Below, in pieces: positions 1 to 5,302 of a stretch of 5,484 bases of DNA (the first letter of the stretch is position 1; each line of letters starts with the position of its first letter). The stretch spans positions 28,420-33,903 of the forward strand of contig NHDJ01000047.1 of the NCBI GenBank assembly GCA_002167265.1, read 5' to 3'. Origin of the DNA: Verrucomicrobia bacterium TMED56 (lineage in GTDB: Bacteria; Verrucomicrobiota; Verrucomicrobiia; Opitutales; Seribacteraceae). Made by a program: the position numbers and the translations under genes. Below the pieces are notes generated by a model, which had not been told where the DNA came from, did not search any database, and was given only the letters and a program-made list of their open reading frames with translations.

Positions 1-1152
1 GCAAGCTTTATGCGTGGACGCTATCACGGCAGGCGGGAAATCACATGGGGAGAGCATTTTCAAAAAAATGGTTACTCGAGCACACGGGTTGGCAAGATCT
101 TTCACATGCGCGTACCGGGTGACATCATTGCCGGCACGGATGGTGCAGATATACCCGCATGCTGGTCTGCCAAATTCAACATGTCTGGGAAAGAGGCCCA
201 CACACGAGGGAACTACGCATGCCTAAACCTCAACAAATTCACAACTGAACCTGAGGGACGGCAGTCCACCAGGATGCCCTTCCGGATGTTCGTTACTGTT
301 GATTATAAAGGAGACGGTTCCGACCAACCCGACTGGAAAGCCGCCACTAAATCAATCGAACTGCTCCAAAGCTTCAAGGAAGATGGAAATCCCTTCTTCC
401 TAGCAATCGGGCTTGTTCGCCCTCACTATCCCAATGTTGCTCCAGAGCAATTTTTTGCGACCTATCCATACAAGCAAATAAAGCTACCTTTTGTCCCTAA
501 AAACGACTGGAACGACATGCCCAAAGCAGGTATTTCCAATTCGAACTCGCAGCACTTCGGGATCGACAAGTTTCCCGACAATCAAAGGAGGATGTGGTCA
601 GGGTACTTGGCGACCGTTACCTTTATGGATCAACAGGTCGGTCGTATTCTCGGGGCACTTAAGGTACTCGGATTGGACGATGACACCGCCGTTTTCTTTA
701 CCAGTGACCATGGCTACCTTCTGGGCGAACACCACTTTTGGCAAAAAGGCAACCTCAGGGAAGAAGTGACCCGTGTTCCACTCATCGTCAAAGCTCCCGG
801 TCAAAAACCGGGTAAAAGTTCCTCAATCGTCGAGTTGGTGGATTTGTTTCCGACAGCCTGCGATCTAGCGGGATTATCAATACCCAGAAGTAACCAAGGA
901 GATAGTCTCCTACCCATTCTTAAAAATCCTCGAGCTCAAATCAAAAGAACAGCTCTCTCTTTTGTTGCAAGAGGAACCTCCCTTAGAACATCAGATTGGT
1001 CTTACATGAAGTACAGAGATGGAACAGAGGAACTTTACAACATGAGAGTTGACCCGAAGCAATTTACTAATCAAGCCAAGGACCCAAAGCACCGCAAACA
1101 ACTGCTCAAGCAGAGGAAATTATTTTCAGAAAGAATGGAAACTATCCGCTAG
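1..1152 (+). CDS. Sulfatase, iduronate-2-sulfatase-like (5' end outside window)
   Basis: This is a type I sulfatase, which hydrolyses sulfate esters, probably on an exported or periplasmic carbohydrate. The frame is open to the left edge, so the ATG at 10 is taken as internal. Counting from that ATG, visible active-site blocks are VGKIFH (K29, H32), FFLAIGLVRPHYP (H139) and the metal-binding FFTSDHG (D233, H234), followed by LGEHHFWQKGN (K246) and TRVPLIV. The last arrangement is typical of iduronate-2-sulfatase and its bacterial relatives. The C-terminus has the usual ELYNMRVDPKQFTN strand. The N-terminal C/S-x-P-S-R motif, whose Cys or Ser becomes formylglycine, and any signal peptide must lie upstream and cannot be checked. 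Sampled lines suggest about 50-55% G+C up to about 840 and about 40% after about 900. It converges on the deacetylase gene with 18 bp between stop codons. The natural substrate cannot be told from sequence. Confidence 0.93.
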   Translation, partial: ASFMRGRYHGRREITWGEHFQKNGYSSTRVGKIFHMRVPGDIIAGTDGADIPACWSAKFNMSGKEAHTRGNYACLNLNKFTTEPEGRQSTRMPFRMFVTVDYKGDGSDQPDWKAATKSIELLQSFKEDGNPFFLAIGLVRPHYPNVAPEQFFATYPYKQIKLPFVPKNDWNDMPKAGISNSNSQHFGIDKFPDNQRRMWSGYLATVTFMDQQVGRILGALKVLGLDDDTAVFFTSDHGYLLGEHHFWQKGNLREEVTRVPLIVKAPGQKPGKSSSIVELVDLFPTACDLAGLSIPRSNQGDSLLPILKNPRAQIKRTALSFVARGTSLRTSDWSYMKYRDGTEELYNMRVDPKQFTNQAKDPKHRKQLLKQRKLFSERMETIR

Positions 1153-1170
1153 GAAGAAATTTGGCTGTTT

Positions 1171-2094
1171 CTAACTTTTAAGATTATTGGCAGCATCCAA
1201 AAAAAGATCACTAAAAGCATCCACTGTATCTTCAATTGGTCTGGCATATCCGCCACCCATAAAAAGAATCATCGGAATCCCCATCGATTCACGCCAGGCA
1301 AATACTTTCTCGTTTCTACTTTTTAATCCTTCCCTAGATAATTTGAGCAAACCAAGAGCATCTGAATCAAGTGCATCCACGCCAGCCTGAAAGAAAATAA
1401 TATCAAAATTCATGGAAAACAATTTTGCCAAAACATCATCCATAACTCTTAGGTACTCCTCATCTTCCGTATCATTTTCAAACTCAACATCCCAATTACT
1501 TTTTTGCTTTCGAAAGGGGAAATTATTTTTCCCATGAAGCGACACCGTGTAAACACGATCATTCAAAGCAAAAATTTGAGCGGTTCCATCTCCTTGATGC
1601 ACATCCAAGTCTAAAATAAGGACTCGATTGATTGAGTATTCCTGCAAAGCTTTTTCCGCACAAATTGCCAGATCATTAAATATACAATATCCCGCACCTT
1701 CTCCCGAAAAAGCATGATGAGTCCCTCCCGCCATATTTCCGGCCATGGTCCGACCTCCATTCAAGACACAATCCAGTGCTTCCAGCCCACCCCCTGTCAA
1801 TCTCTTGGTTCTCTCAACAATCGCTTCCTTCCATGGGCGTAATCCAATCCTGCGAATTTCCTTTTCACTTAACTGATTAGTTAAAAACCTGTCTACATAC
1901 TCTACATCATGAACCAGCAAAATTTCTTCTCTTGTAGCAAGACGGGGTATTTTCCAACAAATCGAATCGTATTTATCTAATTTTTTAAGATTTTCAGCGA
2001 GTAGTTGATATCGATTTACTGGAAATCGAGCCGTTGGATCAAGACCGGCTGAATAAATTTCATCAAAGTATAAAGTCAATTGTTGAATTGGCAC
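1171..2094 (-). CDS. Histone deacetylase superfamily protein, class IV/HDAC11-like
   Basis: A 307-residue zinc-dependent amidohydrolase of the arginase/deacetylase fold, expected to remove acetyl or other acyl groups from lysine or small amines in the cytoplasm. The active site is complete: GGTHHAF (catalytic His pair H126/H127), DLDVHQGDGT (zinc ligands D164 and H166), AGVDALDSDALG (third zinc ligand D245) and GGGY (transition-state Tyr, Y283). The stretch SLHGKNNFPFRKQKS after the zinc site resembles bacterial HDAC11-type proteins rather than acetoin-utilisation AcuC. The start is GTG at 2094-2092: an in-frame TAG lies at 2106-2104, the next in-frame ATG is Met118, and the N-terminal strand TLYFDEIYS aligns with the usual family beginning only if translation starts here. 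No good Shine-Dalgarno sequence is seen. Bacterial members have no histone substrate, so the true substrate is unknown. It is divergent from the ADP-ribosylglycohydrolase-like gene across 56 bp. Confidence 0.92.
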   Translation of the reverse strand: MPIQQLTLYFDEIYSAGLDPTARFPVNRYQLLAENLKKLDKYDSICWKIPRLATREEILLVHDVEYVDRFLTNQLSEKEIRRIGLRPWKEAIVERTKRLTGGGLEALDCVLNGGRTMAGNMAGGTHHAFSGEGAGYCIFNDLAICAEKALQEYSINRVLILDLDVHQGDGTAQIFALNDRVYTVSLHGKNNFPFRKQKSNWDVEFENDTEDEEYLRVMDDVLAKLFSMNFDIIFFQAGVDALDSDALGLLKLSREGLKSRNEKVFAWRESMGIPMILFMGGGYARPIEDTVDAFSDLFLDAANNLKS

Positions 2095-2150
2095 GAAAAT
2101 AGCCTATTTGTTCTGATGGAAAAATCCAATAGATTAAAGGTTTTAGTTTT
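2095..2150. promoter_or_regulatory. Divergent intergenic region between deacetylase and glycohydrolase genes
   Basis: These 56 bp must carry the start signals for two divergent genes. For the + strand gene, TTGTTC (2108-2113) and TAGATT (2130-2135), 16 bp apart, are a weak sigma70-like pair, and AAAGG (2136-2140) is a possible ribosome binding site 10 nt before the ATG at 2151. The proposed -10 and this AAAGG are so close that both cannot readily serve; a leader this short would be nearly leaderless. No convincing - strand promoter was found. The assignment is a by-eye guess. Confidence 0.25.
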
Positions 2151-3173
2151 ATGAGTCTTCAAAATGCATTTTTAGGATCTTTGGTAGCTGACGCGGTGTC
2201 CATGCCGGTTCACTGGTATTACAACCGTGAGGCATTGGATAAGGACTACGGTGATTTCCATGGGTATTGTAAACCACATAAAAATCATCCGGACAGCATA
2301 TTATGGAGAAGCCAATTCTCTCCGATTAATCACAAAGCAGATATTCTTGGAAAACAAGCAAAATACTGGGGCCAGAAAGGAATTCACTACCATCAATTTT
2401 TGGATGCAGGTGATAATACTCTAAATTTACAATTAGCAGCAGAACTCTATCGTGACACGATTATTAACGGTAGTTTTGAAAAAGAAAAATGGCTTAAAAG
2501 GTATTCTCAAGTCATGTTAACTCCGGAATGGCACAATGATACTTATGCTGAAGAATATCATCGTGCTTTTTTTAATAATTATGCAAAAGGTAAACAACTA
2601 CAGTCCTGTGGAATTTCTGATTACCACATAGGTGGACTCAGCATGATCCCTGCTCTTTTGGCGTCCATGGAAGCTATTGACCAAAATGATCCATCAGATC
2701 AGCTTGAAAATGTTTTAAATTTAGTTCGGCTTACCCATGATCATGAATACACACTCCGTGCGGCCACTGATTTATCACGGATATTTCAACGCTTAATTAA
2801 TGGAGAGTCTATTCGTCACACTCTTACCAACCTTCCTCTTCCAGGAGTTTCTACCCGCTTACTTCAAAAATGGGAAACTATGAAAGATCGTGAAGTGGTA
2901 GGTGAAATCTTAAGTTCCGCCTGCTATCTTCCTGAATCTTTTGTCGCATCTCTTCATTTCGTATGGAAATATCATGACGATTTTTCTATGGCTGTACTTG
3001 CGAATGCCAAAGCAGGTGGTGATAATTGCCACAGGGGAGTTGTAGTTGGTTCAATTGTTGCGATGCAAACAGGAGTTCCTGAAATCTGGCTCAAAAATTT
3101 AAAAATGATGGAAAAACTCCGCTGCGATATTCATGTTTTACCTGATCGAAGGGTTTTAAAAAGAGTCATTTGA
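2151..3173 (+). CDS. ADP-ribosylglycohydrolase family (DraG/ARH fold) protein, variant metal site
   Basis: A 340-residue, all-helical ARH/DraG-type protein. Family members use two Mg ions to remove ADP-ribose from proteins or small ligands in the cytoplasm. The N-terminal signature AFLGSLVADAVSMPVHW (residues 6-22, D14) matches the family G-x-x-x-G-D-A-x-G-x-P block with substitutions. AGDNTLNLQL (86-95, D88) stands for the S/T-D-D/N-T metal motif, and RLTHDHEY (193-200) matches the internal T-H element. The last motif is GGDNCHRG (289-296) where the canonical form is GGDTD(T/S): D291 is kept but the second Asp is replaced by Cys293. Activity on ADP-ribose is therefore less certain than the fold. 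The start is well placed because the family signature begins within six residues. Its 3' end overlaps the photolyase gene, convergent, by 43 bp. No ADP-ribosyltransferase or macrodomain gene is visible nearby. Confidence 0.85.
   Translation: MSLQNAFLGSLVADAVSMPVHWYYNREALDKDYGDFHGYCKPHKNHPDSILWRSQFSPINHKADILGKQAKYWGQKGIHYHQFLDAGDNTLNLQLAAELYRDTIINGSFEKEKWLKRYSQVMLTPEWHNDTYAEEYHRAFFNNYAKGKQLQSCGISDYHIGGLSMIPALLASMEAIDQNDPSDQLENVLNLVRLTHDHEYTLRAATDLSRIFQRLINGESIRHTLTNLPLPGVSTRLLQKWETMKDREVVGEILSSACYLPESFVASLHFVWKYHDDFSMAVLANAKAGGDNCHRGVVVGSIVAMQTGVPEIWLKNLKMMEKLRCDIHVLPDRRVLKRVI
3131..3173. other. Tail-to-tail overlap of two convergent genes
   Basis: The + strand glycohydrolase gene ends with TGA at 3171-3173. 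The - strand photolyase gene ends with TGA read at 3133-3131. The last 13 sense codons and stop of each gene are therefore antisense to the other. No intergenic space is left for a dedicated bidirectional terminator, and no stem-loop with a T-tract was seen here. Confidence 0.95.
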
Positions 3174-4669
3174 CCTTTAGGGCTGGTTTTTTTCCTCTGG
3201 GGTTTTTTCTGTTTTTGGGAGCCATGTAACTTAAGCATCTTTTGCGTAGTTTTTTTAGCGGAAGCACTTTTTCGTATCGCAAATACACGATTTTTCATCT
3301 CCTGAGAACGGTCTTTTAAATTTACAATTCCTGGTATGTATCCATCAATGAAAGATTCATCTGCATGTGCAATTTCAGCTGGAGTTTTATCTCTTAATTC
3401 AGGTATCCACTTACGCACAAATAGTGCATTTGGGTCATGATCCAGAAATTGCTTACGTGGGCTGTAAACTCGAATCGCGTTGAATCCGATCACTCCTGCC
3501 TGCATCTGTAACTGTGACAAATGAATCCCGGGTTCATAATCGTGAAACATCCCTGCCAGAGGTTCGTGAATGGTTTTCCAGGAAAGATGCAGTCCATAAC
3601 ATGCAAAACTTACTACCATCGCCCGCATGCGGAAATTTAAAAAACCACATTCCTGTAGGCATCTCATACAGGCATCCACCATAGGATATCCAGTCCTGCC
3701 ATTGACCCAGGCATCCAAATTTGAAAGATCGTCTTCGTATATCAAATCAGCATATGCAGAGTTGAGTGCTTTGTTTTCAAGTTCAGGAAAAGCTTCCAGT
3801 CGTTGAATAAAATGGTCCCGCCAAAACAGACGTGATTCAAACGCACGCAGACTACGGTTCCACTGGGAACGATCATGATCATCTTTCAGTTCCACTCTTC
3901 TTTTATCAAGTTGATCGAAGACCGAGCGTAAACTGATCGTCCCCCAAGCAAGGTGAGAGGATAATCTAGAACCACTCTCAAAAGCAGAGTTAGGAGAGGA
4001 GATTCCTCCGGCATATCCAATTCCTCTATTTTCCAAAAAGGATGCGAGCGTTTCCAGTGCTGATTTCTCATCGACTTTTACAAGGGACGAATTTTGGTTA
4101 CTTCCAGAAAACTTGGGGACAGCACGGGTGAGTTCACCCCATGATAAAGGGGCCTTGGCCAAAGGCTGAGGCACAGACTTCAATTGTTCGAATACCGGAA
4201 TGGCAAGAGGTTTTTGCTTTCGGAAGTCGGATTGTCTTAGCTTCAGTCTCCTTTGATCTGCATTTCCACCCCTCATTACTGAGCTTGGGTTTTTTTCAAT
4301 CCATTTGATTCCTCGAGCTATGCACCATTTTCGTACGGTATTATCCCTATTAAAAGAAATTAAATTCCCTGTTTCCTGATGAGAATAGATCGCTTGAAAA
4401 GGGTATAGTTTAAAGAGCGTTTCGAGTTGTTCGACAATATTTCCCATAACCACTCGGCTAATCAGACCCCGCTTTTTCAAACTTTTGTAAAGACCTAAAA
4501 CTCCTTCCATTTGAGCCTGTAGATGAAACAAGGAATAATCCCCGTGGTTAAGAATCTCAGGTTCCCAGCAAAAGAAGGGGAGCAGAGTTGAAGATTGCTT
4601 GCTGGCTTCGTCAAGACACTGGTTGTCAGAGATACGGAAGTCACGCTTAATCCACCAAACAGATTTCAT
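3131..4669 (-). CDS. Cryptochrome/photolyase family flavoprotein
   Basis: A 512-residue protein of the DNA photolyase/cryptochrome superfamily, expected to bind FAD and either repair UV photoproducts with blue light or sense light. The N-terminal alpha/beta antenna domain starts with VWWIKRDFRISDN (4-16) and includes YSHQETGN (95-102). The FAD domain has SRLSSHLAWGTIS (234-246), ESRLFWRDHFIQRLE (278-292), WVNGRTGYPMVDACMR (321-336), NFRMRAMVVSF (345-355), MQAGVIGFNAIRVYSP (389-404) and DPNALFVRKWIPEL (412-425). This looks like the bacterial group whose FAD site reads Q-M-Q-x-G-x-x-G-x-N rather than the N-N-G-G-W of E. coli PhrB. W321 and W364 correspond to tryptophans of the classical region, but no Trp lies between 365 and 420 where the flavin-proximal Trp is expected. 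Residues 466-499 hold 13 Lys/Arg and no acidic residue, followed by QMTLF (500-504). The start overlaps the DUF2256 stop as ATGA. Lesion specificity cannot be assigned. Confidence 0.9.
   Translation of the reverse strand: MKSVWWIKRDFRISDNQCLDEASKQSSTLLPFFCWEPEILNHGDYSLFHLQAQMEGVLGLYKSLKKRGLISRVVMGNIVEQLETLFKLYPFQAIYSHQETGNLISFNRDNTVRKWCIARGIKWIEKNPSSVMRGGNADQRRLKLRQSDFRKQKPLAIPVFEQLKSVPQPLAKAPLSWGELTRAVPKFSGSNQNSSLVKVDEKSALETLASFLENRGIGYAGGISSPNSAFESGSRLSSHLAWGTISLRSVFDQLDKRRVELKDDHDRSQWNRSLRAFESRLFWRDHFIQRLEAFPELENKALNSAYADLIYEDDLSNLDAWVNGRTGYPMVDACMRCLQECGFLNFRMRAMVVSFACYGLHLSWKTIHEPLAGMFHDYEPGIHLSQLQMQAGVIGFNAIRVYSPRKQFLDHDPNALFVRKWIPELRDKTPAEIAHADESFIDGYIPGIVNLKDRSQEMKNRVFAIRKSASAKKTTQKMLKLHGSQKQKKPQRKKTSPKGQMTLFKTLRSGKT
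3158..3172 (-). other. Predicted sliding-clamp-binding pentapeptide at photolyase C-terminus
   Basis: Codons 500-504 of the photolyase encode Q-M-T-L-F, eight residues before the stop and after a lysine-rich, probably disordered stretch. This matches the Q-L-S/D-L-F type pentapeptide with which many bacterial replication and repair proteins bind the DnaN beta clamp, and both position and context (exposed tail) fit. Binding is an inference; short motifs also arise by chance. Confidence 0.45.
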
Positions 4670-4815
4670 CCGGATTTTCTTTTCAAAGCCCTACATTTGT
4701 CTGAACAATAGACAACATCATCCCAAATACCTCGGGATTGCCATTTTTTACGATTCGAAAAAGGCCTTCTACATTGCCTACAAAGTTTGGTCTGTTTTTT
4801 GATAGTTCCCTTCAT
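4666..4815 (-). CDS. DUF2256-type four-cysteine mini-protein
   Basis: A 49-residue basic protein of unknown function that I recognise as DUF2256-like. Four cysteines are arranged C12-x2-C15 and C37-x3-C41 around the conserved RRPFSNRKKW and WDDVVYCSDKCR elements, which suggests a single structural zinc site. The start is taken at 4815 rather than the in-frame ATG at 4875, because 4815 gives a four-base ATGA overlap with the stop of the upstream membrane-protein gene, and the 20 extra residues would lie wholly within that gene and have no family similarity I know. Its own stop overlaps the photolyase ATG in the same way, so all three genes are likely translated in a coupled manner. From memory, DUF2256 genes recur next to cryptochrome/photolyase genes in other bacteria, so a role tied to the photolyase is plausible; none is established to my knowledge. 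The basic charge would allow nucleic acid binding. Confidence 0.85.
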   Translation of the reverse strand: MKGTIKKQTKLCRQCRRPFSNRKKWQSRGIWDDVVYCSDKCRALKRKSG

Positions 4816-5237
4816 GTGTAGTAGATGAAGATGGATGTTACGAAAACTAAACTCCACAGGATCGTTCGAATCCAATTAGTCCTAATAAGGCGGTTAATAA
4901 CAGCCGATTCTTTTCCTTGCTGTAGAACTCGGTGGCAAGGTGCGGAAATAAGAAAAGTGATTACCCAGGCTCCTGCAACAAAGAGTAATTTCAACCAGAC
5001 CCAGTTACCCGATGAAAAAAAACATCCAGAAGCAGACTCGATTAACTGGCAAATCATTACAGGAAGTACAAAAAAACCAATCGTTGTGCAGTAGGTGCTG
5101 TGCCATTTCACAAAATCAGATTTGATAACTTTGTGAAAGGCAGGATAAATAATAATTTGAACAATCCATATTAAAATCAACATCCCAAAATCTATTGCTA
5201 AGACATGTTCGTTGAAAAATTCCAGCAGAACACTCAT
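4812..5237 (-). CDS. Small four-helix integral membrane protein, unknown function
   Basis: A 141-residue protein with four predicted transmembrane segments near residues 11-32, 50-68, 79-98 and 122-140, so an inner-membrane protein is expected. Polar or unusual residues that may be conserved are YPAFH (31-35), KWHSTY (44-49), SAPCHRVLQQGKE (98-110) and NWIRTILW (121-128). The arrangement of a P-x-H loop followed by N-W-x-R-T at the last helix recalls, loosely, the four-helix DUF1772/anthrone-oxygenase-like proteins, but I do not claim membership. There is no signal peptide apart from the first helix. It is the first gene of the operon with DUF2256 and the photolyase; its TGA overlaps the next ATG by four bases. 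No clear ribosome binding site precedes the ATG at 5237-5235. Co-expression with a light-dependent enzyme hints at a role in light or oxidative stress, which is speculation. Confidence 0.8.
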   Translation of the reverse strand: MSVLLEFFNEHVLAIDFGMLILIWIVQIIIYPAFHKVIKSDFVKWHSTYCTTIGFFVLPVMICQLIESASGCFFSSGNWVWLKLLFVAGAWVITFLISAPCHRVLQQGKESAVINRLIRTNWIRTILWSLVFVTSIFIYYT

Positions 5238-5256
5238 GGAAGAAAAATCATCGTTC

Positions 5257-5284
5257 TTGGCATGTGTTTAAACATCGTTACATT
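5257..5284 (+). promoter_or_regulatory. Candidate sigma70-like promoter for the SGNH esterase gene
   Basis: TTGGCA (5257-5262, five of six matches to TTGACA) and TACATT (5279-5284, four of six matches to TATAAT) are separated by 16 bp in the 65-bp gap between two divergent genes. Transcription would start near 5290, giving a leader of only about a dozen bases before the ATG at 5303. The site was found by eye and the host's promoter consensus is unknown. Confidence 0.3.
5265..5274. promoter_or_regulatory. Perfect 10-bp palindrome TGTTTAAACA, possible operator
   Basis: TGTTTAAACA is self-complementary and lies in the divergent gap, inside the spacer of the candidate + strand promoter and 28 bp upstream of the - strand operon start. 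That position would suit a dimeric regulator acting on one or both genes. A 10-bp palindrome in AT-rich DNA may be chance, and there is no second copy nearby. Confidence 0.22.
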
Positions 5285-5302
5285 CTTTTGATAATCACCA
5301 AA

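Noticed and set aside
10..12. ATG at 10 as the true start of the sulfatase
   Set aside because: The frame is open to the window edge and the protein would lack the formylglycine motif and signal peptide that precede this point in all active family members.
491..804. Additional open frames on both strands inside the sulfatase gene
   Set aside because: They overlap the conserved sulfatase blocks and show no family features; they are by-products of the coding frame.
1153..1170. Bidirectional terminator between the convergent sulfatase and deacetylase genes
   Set aside because: The 18 bp and their flanks show no stem-loop with a T-tract.
3181..3260. T-rich runs resembling transcription terminators downstream of the glycohydrolase
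   Set aside because: They are the complement of lysine codons (AAA/AAG) in the photolyase tail and no GC-rich hairpin precedes them.
4816..4875. A 20-residue N-terminal extension of the DUF2256 protein from the ATG at 4875
   Set aside because: The extension lies wholly inside the upstream membrane-protein gene, and the internal ATG at 4815 forms an ATGA overlap identical in form to the next junction and starts just before the conserved Cys domain.
4825..5094. Open frame of 89 codons on the + strand
   Set aside because: It is antisense to the membrane-protein gene, has no recognisable domain or start signal, and the - strand frame has clear transmembrane segments and operon linkage.
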